Counted from the first letter of the stretch, positions 11,667 through 25,053 are shown. The stretch is 64,000 bases of DNA from Sphagnum compactum (GCA_965153455.1 OZ234494.1:20398001-20462000), one strand, 5' to 3'. Numbers and translations: made by a program. The notes: generated from the sequence alone by a model not told the origin.

Positions 11667-14600
11667 GCTAATGGTTTACTTTGCATTTAGGGTCCTATTG
11701 TCCTTTTTGAAGTCCTTTTGCCAAAAAAACATGTTTTCATAAAGAGGAATTTTCAAATGAAATATTTTGAAACTTGTTATTTATTATATTTATAGTTTGC
11801 CTCAATATGTCATATGTTTTTTTATAATCAATTTTGAATAAATTAGAATTTATGAGAGTGTACAAATTTTGCTAGATTTTGTGTTTCGTCTTGAAAAATT
11901 GTCACAATTTCAAATCATATCAAAACATGTGAACATTTTCAAGCTTAGTTTTTTATATTATAAGCTACAACTTTTATTTAAACAACATATACATTGCATC
12001 ACATTTACATGTCATAAAAATACTTATGAACTTTTTTAAAACCTTAAATTTTGATAAACACAAAATTGAATAAATATAAAAATTGAGTGCTTTTTAGATG
12101 TGTTTAATAGTAAACTATTACTACAAAAACATTGAAGATAAAAACAAATGTACGATGAAAACTAAGGGGCCCTTTGTGAAAGTAATGTTATTGAATGAAA
12201 ATGTTAAACATTTTTTATTCAAACCAAACTCTGTTATTGGAAGAGTTTTTGACTCATTTTAGATTTTTCAATATCCATATTATTCAATAAGCACAACTTT
12301 GTGTTGTTATAATAGCCTAACTTTGGGATATGTACAACATTGTATAATCATAATGTATTTTTGTGTGATTCAAAATTAAAAATCTATTGAACACTATATA
12401 AATTTCTTTTTGAGTTCTTCAAAATGATTATGTTAATTGTCTTAATTGAATAGTTTTTATAAGGAATAAAAAGGAATGTATTGAAAAGTACAATCAACTT
12501 GAAATTTTATTTGTGGATAAACAATGCTTGCATCTATGCTAAATAATGATTACATCTATGTTTGGCAATGTTCATAAGATGCCTTTGATTAAATTATAAA
12601 CCATGTCATGCAAATTTTGAAAGTCACAAAACTCCTTGTATGGGCTACATGGAAAAGAACTTTTTTTTGGCACTTTAGTTGAGCTTTTGTATTTGTTGGG
12701 CTGGAATTTGCGCCCCAAGCTCTATGGAATTTGTGATTTCCAAAATAATTGCAAATGACACTTTTAGTTGCCTAAAAAAAGTCACAAAATGGGGTCTTTT
12801 TATCAGTTTAAGTGAAAATCAAATGTGAAGGAAAAAATCATGCAAAAGAAAAATCAAGTTGTCTATAGAAGTTTATTTAAGCATTTCTAATTTTCTTTAA
12901 TTTGACAAAGTGTGCACAACAATGTATACATGTGACAAGTCACCACCCTCATACAAATTCACCTTCCTTTCGAACTAAACTTGAGGGTTTTTTATCTTAA
13001 TTTTAATTGTTAGATTTCTCAATTAAATTTGTCCCAAGTCAATTTTATTTCTAGTACACAATGCAAAAAGTCCTATATAGTTTTGTGGTTCTTAAAGGAG
13101 TAACCCAACAATGTCTTCCATCTTTTTACAAGCTTTTTTTTTTGTTTCATATATTTTCTTGCAAGGTTTTATTGCTGTTAAACTTTTATACATTTCACAT
13201 GCATTTCATATGACAAGTCACCATGATGATAAAACAAAGGTTTTGTCACTTTCATTGGCAAGCTTGGGACACTATGCACAAATTATGTAATGAAATCATT
13301 GCACAAACTTGAGTGTATTCCACACATGTTATTAAATGTATACATTCACAATACAACCAATATGTATATCAAGAATAATTAAAATATTTGAAATTAAAAT
13401 TAACACTTAACTACAAGCTTGAAAATAAGTTATATTCTTTGAACACTAACATATTTAACTCTTTTCAATTCCATAGATTTGCATGGAAAATATATTAAAT
13501 TTGCATTGAAGGTTGGCACGTACACCAAAAAATTAACATCATTGGGATAAAAATAAATTACCATCAAATGTGAACTAGAAAAGAATAAAAGAACACCAAT
13601 CATGTGATTTCATAACAACATTTAAACAAAAAGAAAAATAAATTCAAAGGGCCAAGCTATTCCCTCACCACTCAATTCTTGAAATCCTACAAGCCTCTCC
13701 ATAGTACTCATTATTAATACTCATTAATTGTATTCAACTTGAAGTTTTAACAATGCATGTCACCCACCCACAAAATTTGTCAAATCACAAATTGCCAAAA
13801 TTAATCCCTACCATTTAGCATTGATTTGGAAGGACAAATGAAATATAATTGATAATTAAAAAGTTGTCAATGAGAATTATAAAATGATGTGCTTGCATGT
13901 TTGATTTGGTTAAAAAGATTATGAACTTTCATGATTGCAAAACATTAAAATGTCTTAATTCCAAAAGAAAAGTTTGGGGGACCCAAATATTTTGCCATTG
14001 AGAGTAAATCGTATCAACACACTTAGAATATACTCCAAAGCAAGTAATATGTCACATACAAGTTTGAGCAATGGTGGACCCGTGGTAAATGCATGACAAG
14101 TTTGTGATCCAATTTTGGTTCAAAATAGTGTTGCTCTCTCTCTTTGTTGTTTTGGTTCATGTAAGTGGCATGACCAAAAAGTGCATACATGAAATGTGTT
14201 ACATCCCCAAGTCACAAAAACACTTTAACACCTCAATTTTAATTACAAAAAGTTTAAGATTGTGTTGCAGGTTTCCAAGATTTTGATTGTTGCCAAAATT
14301 GAAGAGTTTAACTTTTATATCACTTGACAAACCTAAGGGTGCATCATAATTAATACTTCATTAAATTAAATCTAGTTCATATGATAATTGGTTTGTGAAT
14401 TATGACTACATCTTATATTCAATAGTTTGAGCCATGATACCCTCATTACAATAAACATCATGAGAAAATCAAGCTTGACATTCTCTCCAACATCACAATT
14501 GCTTTTAATTATACTTACTTAAAACAATCAAAATCTCAATAAAAAATGGGAGTGACTATGATAAGAGCTAGTGTTCAATGATGGTGAACCACATTGTGAT

Positions 14601-16380
14601 TATAATGGCAATTTAGAAAAACCCAACTCAATTGAATTTTGTTTATGAAAAATACATTTTTGGCAAATGTGAAAGTGCAATGTCTTTGCATCCTTTATTT
14701 AGAAAATAAACTTCATGTGGTATAAGAAGAACCTTTTTAAAAAAAAATCAAAATGTGAATAAGATTGCTACAATTGGAATGTAATGTATACAAGATGTGG
14801 AAATGATTCTAAATTTTCAATGGCAATTTCAATGGCTACAATCCTAATCATTAACAATTGTTTTGTATTGAAAGGTGTTTTTGCATGGCTACAAACACTA
14901 TATAGTTTGTGAAAATAAGGTACATAAAAATGGATGACAAACTTCAGCCAATGAACATAAGTTGACAATAGATTGTATGAGGGTAAAAGTTCACACAAGC
15001 AACATGGCAATTCTAGCCTTGCAAGTTGGCACCTCAACCACAATCTCATGAGGTAACCTAGTGAGCCTACCATGTGATTTTTTATATGATTTTGTAATCT
15101 AGTGGAGGAAAAAGTAATTTATTTACTTTTGATCACATAAAAAAATGCTTGTATAAGAGTAGCACACATGTTGCCCTCTTTTACACTACAATATTCCCAT
15201 TAGCATGGAAACAACATTGTCCTCTTTTAAACAAGGTCTAGACCAATGTTGGGAAGATATCTACTTTTAGGCATACCCAATGGATAAGGCAACACAAACA
15301 ACACATATGTGCAACCCAAAAGGCCAAAGCTTGTTATATTTTTAGCAAACTCTAGGTGGACATAAATATGTTTTGTTTTTACACAAGAATATGCATAATG
15401 GGTATGCAAAAGTGTGGTGCTTGCCAAACATAAACCTGGACATGTGCATTGATGAACATATTCATAAATTAACATGCTTTTGCAAGCAAAAACACATAGA
15501 TGAAAGCTTTTACGAATATGAGTGTGAAATTATTACATGCAACATATTAAAATTGTTCTAAACATTTGGATTGTTGTAAAAAGTTCTGCATAATGTTATG
15601 TTAATGACTAACGACCAAAATTGCAACCTAAATGAAAGATGATGAAAAGTTGGAAGTACTAATGCCACAGGGGTTGGTGATGCCATAGTCACATAGTCCT
15701 AAAGATTCTAAACCTCAAACCATAATGCCTTGCATAGGTTTACAAGAGATGCCCACTCGACTATTGCATCCCACAAGCTTCACAAAATAGGAGCTTGCCA
15801 AAGTGAGAGCATCACTTGGGTATAGGAGAAGGATGGCTTGGCCAGGTAGGGTATCAATAGGCGTCCTTCCTTAATCCATTGCTTCTATTTTGTGTTTGAA
15901 TGTCTTACAATATAATATGATGGGCTTACAACAAAATTTTGGTTTCAAATTGTTTCCCAAATTCTTAATGTATCACTAAACAATGCAATAGGTATCTTCC
16001 ATCTTCTAATACTTTAACAAAACTATTATGTCCATAATTTTGCAAATGAATGATCAAATAGATTATAAACAATGTCTAGCAATATCTAACAATGTCATGC
16101 AATATCTTGCAATATCATGTTGCAAGTTTGATAAGACATCTCCCAGACCCAAGATTTAAATTACCTTTTTTACATTATTTTAGGAATTTAACATCGTTGT
16201 GTAAAACAAAATTGTCATTGAATGAATGACAAATCAAAAACCTTGAATGAAGAACCTCAAGTTTTGCACACACAAATACAGCTTTACAAAGATCAGAGTT
16301 ACTCCTTGAGATAGAGTTGGGCCGAAGAAGACAGTGCTTGCTTGAAGTGCCTTATTGAATGGCTTGATTACAAAGAATCT
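11667..16380. other. No gene recognised
   Basis: Long AT-rich stretch. The largest open frame (14768-15073, minus, 101 codons) has no recognisable domain. At 16070-16130 the phrase CAATATC/CAATGTC recurs in a short degenerate array. Probably decayed repeats. Confidence 0.45.
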
Positions 16381-16389
16381 GACATTGAG

Positions 16390-17810
16390 GTGCACCAACC
16401 ACTACCCTTTTGTCCTCCTGTCTACCAGGAGCAAATCCAGACCAGCAAACTACATAAAATATCTGAGAACTTTCCATACTTACAGTCTAAGTCAACCTGA
16501 ATACAATTGAAAGATGACTTAATGATAATAAGGTTATATCATCAGAAGTGCAAAGAATTTCTCAATACTTCCAACCATGGTCATCACAAAAAGAGTTAAC
16601 AGATGATGTGATAATACCATTATAGACATTTGAAATCTGTCAACGTACCAGCAGTCCCAAACAAGAGGAAAACCAACTCACGAAGAAAGAAAACAAAAAA
16701 AAGAGTCATGTTCAGAGTCCTGTTCAACAGCATAAAAGCATAACATTGAACTACATAGAATGACAGCTTCAATGTACATAACCTGAACTTCCATGAGCTT
16801 CAATAGCATCCAGTGGAAAGGAGACCCTTTGTTGCCAAGTTCAAGACAGTTCCTAGAACTCAAAACTCTGTAGGATACAGAAGCATTCACAAGCATCTGG
16901 CAGAAATTTCAGTAACCTTTGAAAAACAAAAGACAAACTGGACCACAAAATATTTTGCTAGATAATCATGAGCGTTGGGTTGTAGGTAGGTTGCTGCTGA
17001 TTACAAGCAGTGAACATGAAATGATGTTTCAGTTCTGAATCTCCCAGGAGCAGCAATCTTGCAAGATGAGTTGAGAAGACACTTGGAAGAGGACGGTGCA
17101 GTTAGAGAGACTCAAATGGAGACGGTCTTCACAATTATTGTAGAAGGTGGGGAGGAAGTGCAGTGCAGTGCTGTGCTGTGTCATGCCGTTCTATGAAGAA
17201 ACATCACCTCACAACACAGCAACAAGCACTCATGAAAGCATCCAATGGAAGCAGCTGACAGTGGCAGGTATAGGAAGGTAGGCAACTGCTATCCTTTGAC
17301 CTCCTGTACCAGAAGGGCAAATCCTGAACATCAAACTCCACAGAATGACATCCTCATAAGCAAAACTTTCCATGAGCCGTAAAGCATCCAATGGAAAGGG
17401 GACCCTGTCTTGCAAAGTTCAAGACAGTTCTCTTAGAATTCAAGCCACTCTGTAGAAAGCAGAAGCATTCATGAGCATCTGGCTGAAATTCCAGTAGCCT
17501 CTGCAATGTAAGATGAGAAGCAAGACCAGCCTAACACTTGGCATGCTCAGCTTTTAAGTTTTAGTTAAACATGTTGATCATCACAGGAAGCAAAAGAACA
17601 ATACAGTTTCAATTGTGACTCTCCCAGGGGCAGATATCTTGCTGGATGGGCCCATGCAGGTAGTGGAAGAGAACGATGCAGTTAATAGACACCCAAATGG
17701 AGGAGAGGTCTGCACACTATCGTAGAAGGCGGGGAGGCGAGGCAGTGCAGTGCAGTGCAGTGCCGTTCTATGCAGAAACATCACCTCACAACACAGCAAC
17801 AAAAGCGAAG
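16390..17810. repeat. Tandem duplication, offset about 578 bp
   Basis: Sequence at about 16720-17228 is repeated at about 17300-17805. Anchors are CATCCAGTGGAAAGG at 16807 against CATCCAATGGAAAGG at 17385, and ACATCACCTCACAACACAGC at 17201 against 17778. A third, partial copy of the left part (AGGAGCAAATCCAGACCAGC) lies near 16430. The second copy carries a GTGCA micro-expansion near 17740-17762. The block lies just downstream of the RSZ gene on the minus strand, so it could be transcribed with its 3' end, but no coding role is evident. Confidence 0.75.
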
Positions 17811-18336
17811 CCTACGTGAGTTCTTTTTATCTCTAAACATGATACACCATCATTCAGCACCCTCTTCCCCACTTCCCAGTCCACCCTATTTTCTTCTGCT
17901 CCATGTGATTCATAAGAAAATATGACAATTCACCACATTATAAGCAAAACATGTATCTGTCAAAATGCAAACCTAGCTGGTAAAAGAAAGGGTCAACCAG
18001 GGAAGAAACTTATCACAAGTAGAGGGCAGCCACCGCTTCAGCAGGACCATCATCGTTTACTGAAGGAGCCAGCAGATTCAATGGAGGAGAGAAGTCCAAC
18101 GCTTTCTTTCATCAAGCCATAGCCTAGAGTTGGTGGAGCCACCACTTTTGGCCACCCAATTAAGGAAGCATGCCCATCTCACTGAAACTGAGCTAACACA
18201 AGTACGCTGGCAGCCTGACGTATGAAGACAATACAACCTCAAAATTGGAAAACCTTCCACCACAGCTTCAAGAAAGACACAAAGCCACACGACCAGAAGC
18301 TTCCAGGGTCTGACAATCTGCCCTGCATTCATAAGA

Positions 18337-20093
18337 TCAGGGACTCCTGCTCCGGCTGCGACGACGATCACGAACTGGAACAGGACTTCTGCACAAGCAA
18401 AAAAAAAAGAATAGAATTTATAACTATAATTGAATACCATACTAAGGGGGGGGGGAAGGATGGAGAGAGAAGCATACAAAAATATGCACCATTTCATTGC
18501 TTGTACAGATGCATACACAAATCCAATGCCAGATCAAATGGGGTTTGAGAATGTGATTATGACCAAGAATATCCATACAGCCACATTCTGGAGAGAAGGA
18601 TCCTGCACAGGAGGGAGAGGACGCTGTACCCATTCGCAATTGGGGATGCACGGCGGTCGTGGCGAGGCAGAGGTGACTGACTCAGACTCCTAGCCCGTCG
18701 TAACACAGGTGAAACACTCCTGCGGCGAGGAGATCGACTCCTGCCTCGTGGAGGGGGACTAATCACAGAGACCACCAGAGGTGAGTAACAAACATTTCAA
18801 AGGTAGGCTAACAAGCAAAGTATTTCCAGGCACACAACGATGCATGGCTTTGTAGAGGGCATTGCCACAGCATCCTATCCTATATAGACACAAAGCACAT
18901 ACTGCTTTCCAAGGAGTAATAAGTCTGCAACCAAATACAAAAAAGATTTGATGGCCTCCCAACAGAGAGATTTGCAATGGTCTAGCAGATGACCACACAA
19001 AAGCACCATACCTGCGGGCACTGTAACTTGGGCTGCGACGGGACCTTGCGCTTGGACGAGGGCTCCTGCCCCGGCCTCCAGTACCCAGACCACCCGGTCC
19101 AATACGGAGGCGACATTCTCTGGCAAAGTGGCCAGGTTCTCCACACTCATAGCATTTCATATCTTCTCCCCCCCGACCACGTCCACCTGCTCCACCTGAG
19201 CTCCGAGAAAGCTCCACTCGCCATCCATTCTTTCCTGTTATGAGTGAATGTGAGCAGCCATTACAAGCAAATCAGGGCACAAGAAACAAAGATACAAACA
19301 TACCAGATGCCAACATGAACTTGGAACCAATACTCATAAAGCCTTCTTTGCTCTAGAGTCAGGGTGGGCTTCATGTGGAAAGGCCTAGAGCATTATTCTT
19401 AAGGTCCCTGGAGAGCTGCAACAGATAGCAGAAAAGGTGTATATACTAACAAATGCAGAAAATTCGGGATGATCCATCCTGTGGAAAGAAAAGACCTAGA
19501 GCATTCTTCTTAAGGTCCCTGGAGAGATGCAACAGATAGCAGTAAAGGTGTGTATACTCACAAATTAAAAGCTGGTTACCCTCTCCTTACAGGAAGCATA
19601 CTCACCATCCATGGCTCGAATTGCATCCTGGGCATCTCGAAGATCATCAAACTCCACAAATGCAAACCCTGGAGGCTTGCGGGCTACCCAAACACTGAAA
19701 CCATAACATCACATCACATCAATCAACAATCCTGACGCAACAACAGACAAACAATCCTCACTCTTACAACATTACATACTGAAGGCATGCAGGTGCAAAG
19801 GGAAACTCCTGCAATAGTGATTTTGAGAAAGATGGGTCCTCCTACTATCTTCCGCCAGGGATGTCAATGTGGTGAACCGGAATGGGAAGGGGGGAAATGG
19901 GTCTCGGAAGCAACAAGAAAAAAGAAGACCCAAGATGTGAAAAGGTCAGCAGCAAGCAAGTCGACCATGGAAGGAATAGGGTAGAGAGAGAAAAAAAAGC
20001 GAACCTTCGTAGCACACCATAGACACGGAACTCGTCTTCAAGCTCCCTCTCGGTTGCTCTGGGGTCCAAGTTTCCCACATAAACACGCGACAT
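18337..20093 (-). CDS. RSZ-type SR splicing factor (RRM, zinc knuckle, RS domain)
   Basis: Serine/arginine-rich splicing factor of the plant RSZ21/RSZ22 group, related to animal SRSF3/SRSF7. The family acts in the nucleus, binding pre-mRNA through the RRM and recruiting spliceosome parts through the RS tail. Five coding exons join in phase: 20005-20093, 19606-19694, 19012-19234, 18630-18758, 18337-18388, giving 193 residues, normal for the family. The start [11 protein letters not shown] holds RNP2 (VYVGNL, 4-9); RNP1 is GFAFVEF (39-45). A CCHC knuckle follows a Gly/Arg linker: C87, C90, H95, C100. From residue 101 the tail is rich in RS, SR and SP pairs and ends SRSRSP. The gene diverges from FREE1, with 622 bp between start codons. 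SR genes often splice alternatively, and the long introns would allow it. Confidence 0.95.
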
Positions 20094-20715
20094 GGCGTTC
20101 TCCTCCGGATATGCTCTCGAGAACAACAACACCCACCCGTAGCACTCAAAGGTCGAGACCACGACCCAGAAACCCAAAGGTTGAAAGTTCTCTAGAAAGC
20201 TCCAGAAAGGCACCCAGGAACAAACCCACAACAAAAACCCACAAACCCAACTGCAAGAACAGCAGTACAAAATGAAGAAAAAGTAGCTCGCAAGCAACAG
20301 CAGAGAGGAGCACAACCCTCGCCGCACGAAACGGACGCAGAAACAACGTCGTCGACGACCAAAACCCTAGTGCAGTGCAGCGCAGATGTCAGGCTTTTCC
20401 TCGTCCCTTCTTCTTCCTCTTGGGTCGTGACCGACACTCCAAACGGTTGTCGCAGTCTTCGGAAACCTCAAGCAAATTGCGATATGAAGGAGGGCAGCTC
20501 CGATCGGATTGTTTGTCGCTGCAAACACGGATTTGTTCCGCGCGCAACACATACATACATACATCCAAAGAAGCAAACCAGCAAGCCGCTGAAATCTTTC
20601 TTTCTATCTATCTATCCGTGCTTTGGTTGAAGGTGTTGTGAACTTTTTTGTGGAGAGAAAGAGCAACACTGAACAGGAGGAGACGACACTACTACTGGAG
20701 TTTGATTTGCTTTCG
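20094..20715. promoter_or_regulatory. Divergent (bidirectional) promoter and 5' UTRs of RSZ and FREE1
   Basis: The two start codons face away from each other across 622 bp, so both promoters must lie here or in 5' UTR introns. AAACCCTAG at 20362-20370 is a telo-box, an element common in plant promoters of translation and RNA-processing genes. It is surrounded by GC-richer sequence with GTCGTCGACGAC at 20348-20359, a perfect palindrome. A TTTC/TCTA pyrimidine tract at 20596-20615 probably lies in the FREE1 5' UTR. Transcription start sites were not determined. Confidence 0.65.
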
Positions 20716-23700
20716 ATGCAGCAGCAAGAAGAATGGTACTATGGAGGGAGTTACGGACAGCAGCAGTGGCTCTCTCCATCTGTGCCTGATCATGGGCATC
20801 TCAATTCTTCTGGTCCCTCGTCCTCCTCGCCATCGCTAGTTCTGCTGCCAAATGCTCCTCCCTATTCAGCTTATGCAACGCCCAGTTATGCGCAAGCGTA
20901 TGATTACGGATTGGGATCATCGCAGCAGCAGCAGCAGGGCTATGGCGGTGTGGAGGAGGGTGGTGCTCAAGCGATGAGCCTGGGCTATGGCGCACCATCA
21001 TCCCTGGACAACTACTATGGCGGCCAGCAAGATGCAACATCATCGATCTACGCCAAACCCTATGATGGAGGAGGAGGATCTGGTGAGGTTTTTGTCTACG
21101 ATGGTGGACGAGGAGGAGCAGGAGCAGGAGGTGAAGGAGCATCTGAGCCTTATGGAGCTCGAGGGACAGGAGCAAGCTCTTGGAGTTCCCGAAACACGGA
21201 TGATGCAAAAGACTCGGCAGGAGCAGGAGGAGAAGGAGGAGGTGTTCAAAAGTATTGGGTGAAGTTGCTGCCAGAAACCACTTCTTCCAATCCTCCCAAG
21301 GAAGTGATTTGTCAGGTAGGAAGTACTTTCCGAAGCTCCGAGATGGAGTGTTGTAGTAGTCGTTGTTGTTGCTGGGTCTGTCTGTAGTCTTGTCCAATTA
21401 TGCTGCATAACAGGAACATTCAGAGCTCTTTGTGACCCTGATTTCTGAAGCTTCAAGATTGAGTGTTGTTGTTGCTGGTCTGTCTGTAGTCTTGTCCAAT
21501 TGTGCTGCTGCAGAACAGGAATATTCGGAGCTCTTTTGTAACCCTAATTTCTGAAGTTTCAAGATTGAGTGCTGTTGCTTCTGGTCTGTCTGTAGTCTTC
21601 TGATTTTGCTGCAGAACAGGGAAAAATTCAGAGCTCCTTTTGTAACCCTAATTTTGAACTCCTGTGTTCCTGAAAAGCTTATCTGAGTTTGAATGCATAT
21701 TTGATCCAAGTACTGTCACAACTTCTTGCGCCTTCTTGTGTGGTGTTTAGAATGAATGTGCATGACTGATATAAGATATGTTCAAAGCTCTCAAGATAGG
21801 AATCACATAGCTATGTGCAAAGAACAAATCTCCCCGCCTGTGATTGAATGTGGGTTTTATCAAAGTACTGCAATTTGCTTGTGCCTTTTGTGTGGTGATT
21901 GCTTAGAATGTGCATGACTGGTGTGAGATATGTGCAAAGCTCTCAAGATAGGAATCACATATGTACAAACAAGAGCACATGGAGGGTCTGTCTGTGCATG
22001 CTCTGTTTTACTATATTGTCTCCTAGGCATTGTGGAGGATCAGAGAATGTTATGATTTTCTGCTTTGGGCGGAAGTGAAGTTGTGAATTGAGAAAGGAAT
22101 TTGAGAACACAGAATTTGTGTGTGTGTGGTGCTTGTTTGCAGATAGGCCTGGATGGTGTGAGGATGGTAGACCCCAGCACCAGCAGAACACTGCGCATTT
22201 ACCCTTTGGAAACAATTGAAAGATGGGAGGTAGGTAACAGAGTTGTACTCTGATTTTGCCTCCTCTTTACTTTGACAAGAGAATTTTTTTTTGGTTCTTA
22301 ACAAGAATTAGGGTTTCAGAGGATTTAGTATCCTCCCGGCAAGTATACAAGATGGTATGTAAACATTTGACATTCGTATTGATATGGGGTTTGTGCAACT
22401 ACTTCTGGGTCAGGTCAATGAGCCATCTGTGTTTACCTTTTGGGCTAAGAGTGCAGTGGATTTCGAGCAGTGCACCATCCGGTTACAGTCCAGCACCCAT
22501 ACCATTAATGCCATTCTCGACACAATTACTGCAGCCTGTGTCCAGGTTTGTGTCTCTCAACTTGGATTTGCTTTTAACATTGTGATGGAGAGTCTTCTGC
22601 TGCTGCAAAAGTTGGTCTATGACTTTCTTTCAAAGAGTGTGACTTATCATGGCATGTCTTTTAGATGTTTACATATTTGATTTCATGTGCATACTTGTTT
22701 CTGAAGAATGCAATTAGGCATGGGTTGGGCTGTGGTGAAAGCAGCTTTGTGAGATGGTTGGCAAAGATGGTCCCAGCGACTACAGCAAACCCTCAGACAG
22801 TAGTGCTGGTGCTGGAACAAACATAAGCAGACATCAAAATGGCTCAATTGTAGATTGGGTGTCTCTTCGCCCTCGAGCTGTTAGTGAGGAGGAGAAGCAG
22901 CACTGGGTATGTATTTTCTCTTTTGTTTTATGTTGCTTTCTGCTTGTATACTGACAGGATGCCTGCATTTTTATAAAGCTTGACCATAAAAATTTCTATA
23001 TGGTGCCCTGGCTTGAGATTGTTCTCATAATTTTAGTTTTGGTCAAGGATTTTCTTGTCCTGGGCCCCCCGGCCTGATAACTTGCTGACATATAATCTTC
23101 TTGTTCAGGTACCTGATGAGGCAGCCTCAAAGTGCAGTAACTGCAAGACAGAGTTTTCTGCCTTCATTCGACGGGTGTGTGTCGTAAACCCTAAGCACTT
23201 CGGTTGTTTCCTCTTCCTCCTCTCAACGACAATTGCTTCTGTTCACCATTGTCTGGTCTATGCTCTTTAATTTTGTGAAAAGATAAGCTTGTTCTGGAAA
23301 TGCACGACTTTTGCAAAGAGTTAAAGTCAGTTGTATTGGAGATACTTTAAAATGCATTTTGCATGCATCAAGGGTAATTCTAGTTTGCAAAAACTGGAGA
23401 CACAGGGACCAGTGTTATCAACAAGAAAGTTTTTGTTCACAGACTAATAATAGGGAATTTTTGGGTTTGGGTGAAACAGCACCATTGCAGGAATTGTGGA
23501 GACATATTTTGTGATAAGTGCACTCGTGGAAGAACTGCATTGACAGCTGGGGAGGATGCTCAGGTTGTCCGTGTGTGTGATCACTGCTTGGTAAGTCAAT
23601 CTTTGTGCCTCCCTCTACTGTCCCCATTTGGTTTTCTCTTGTACCAGTTGCTGTTCCATGTAATGATCTGAAGTATTTTCTTATGAAACAAGTTCAGATG

Positions 23701-25053
23701 TAGCATCCAACTTTCCTTTGGGCAGCCAAGTGAGTTCCCAATTTGACATTAGCTAACAAATAAGCAAATGTAAAGCACATTGATCAACTCTCTGCAGCAA
23801 GAAGTTTCTCCCATTTCCCTGATGGGGTTGTTATTTTACCTCTGCCTTGGGCATGATTTTCTACATGCCTGAAACATGGACAAGGATGTAGGTAGTCACT
23901 ACAGAGACACCTGCATACATTAGGACAAAGTCTAAACTGGCATTTTCTTGTTTTTGGCAAATTTGAGTTCTTGTTGGATTTTCAGTCATGTGCAAAAGTA
24001 TGATTACTTAAGTCTTTGTCAACGTCAGTGAGGGAGATTACTCAGGCATGTGCTGGCACTGTGTAGGGAGAAGTTATGCAGAGGCTGAGTAATGTGAAGG
24101 AGACAAGCAGCAAAACATCTGTGCAGCACACTCATGAAGATCTGGCCAAAAAGCTTCGGGTAAAATGCCTTGTAGGGGTTTCAGCACATCACATCTCACA
24201 ATTGAGGACTAGTCTGCAATTGAATGTCAGTGACATGAACAAGCACAAAATGCTTTATCTCTGAGAATTCAAAGTTATCGGGTTGTGAGTCATGTGCTTG
24301 TGTCTGTACACACATAGATAACTATGGGATTCTTAGAACATTAATCAAAGTTGTATTTTGGGTGGATCAAATGTACAGGAAGAACTGGAGCGGAATGCCA
24401 GTAGAAAGGCTGCACGCAACAGCCAAAGCAGCAGCATGAGTAGCAGCACAAACACAAACTCATCTGCCACCTCTGTGCTCAATTGCACTAAGTGTGGAAG
24501 CATCTCATTGGTTCCAAGCAACAGTACTCAATGCCCATCTTGTGGTTTCAAGGTATCAGAAGAGCATGGAAGAGGGCAAGAGAGTGGGGCTGGCAGCTTT
24601 GGATCAAGTCCCCAGTTTTCATCCCACTTTTGGTCTAACTCACCTGCACCACAGGGGTCTGGTCCACGCATGCAAGAGGTGGCCTGCCCCACATGCACTG
24701 TCCACCTCCAGGTCCTTATTTCCTTCCTCTACTGTAAAGCATATGATTATTTTTGCGTCTTGAAGAAATTGTCCACATTGTGGCAAGTCAGTGACCAACG
24801 GCTGTGTGCTTCGCCCAAGAATCTTGAATGGTTAGAAATGTAGTCATTTGAGTGGTATTTGGAGGTTCTTGAGCAGTACTGGAATGACTCTGTTTTTGGG
24901 AAGGAAAATTTTTATGCTGTCTTTGATGCATGCTTGACTGCTCTTCTGATTTGGCTGATTTTTTTGCATTAACAGGTGCAACTTCCAAGTTCTGGAACAG
25001 AGACAGTTGAGTGTGGGGTTTGTCAGCACCCTTTTCTTGTCAATGCCAATTGA
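20716..25053 (+). CDS. FREE1: FREE1/FYVE1-like endosomal sorting protein (FYVE zinc finger)
   Basis: Plant-specific ESCRT-associated protein. In Arabidopsis it binds PI3P and ubiquitin and acts in multivesicular-body sorting, vacuole formation and autophagy. Nine coding exons join in phase: 20716-21315, 22143-22229, 22414-22545, 22745-22906, 23109-23174, 23480-23590, 24067-24159, 24379-24711, 24976-25053; 553 residues. Exon 1 encodes a disordered Gln/Gly/Tyr/Ser-rich region with PNAP (45-48), resembling the PTAP-like motifs that contact VPS23. Residues 200-273 form a PH-like segment. The FYVE finger (327-385) has every hallmark: WVPD, RRHHCRNCG (split by an intron) and RVCDHC. The C-terminus has the conserved pairs C520/C523 and C541/C544. 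A further CxxC-x12-CxxC motif (453-472) is not in my recollection of Arabidopsis FREE1. The start was chosen because MQQ matches the Arabidopsis start and no upstream in-frame ATG exists. Confidence 0.93.
21330..21985. repeat. Tandem repeats inside FREE1 intron 1
   Basis: Three copies of a unit of roughly 110 bp at about 21330-21660 share GGTCTGTCTGTAGTCTT and AACAGG..ATTC.GAGCTC, plus AACCCTAATTT in the last two. A second pair at about 21740-21825 and 21890-21960 shares AAGCTCTCAAGATAGGAATC. These repeats make up most of the 827-bp intron. Confidence 0.8.

Noticed and set aside
12166-12190. GGGGCCCTTTGTGAAAGTAA as a possible MITE end
   Set aside because: No matching inverted partner or target duplication was found nearby.
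18078-18518. 146-codon minus-strand frame at the RSZ 3' end
   Set aside because: Different frame from RSZ exon 5; the short exon 5 with SRSRSP and stop fits the RS tail.
20801-21456. Long minus-strand frames opposite FREE1 exon 1
   Set aside because: Antisense shadows of a Gln/Gly/Ser-rich coding exon and the adjacent intron repeats.
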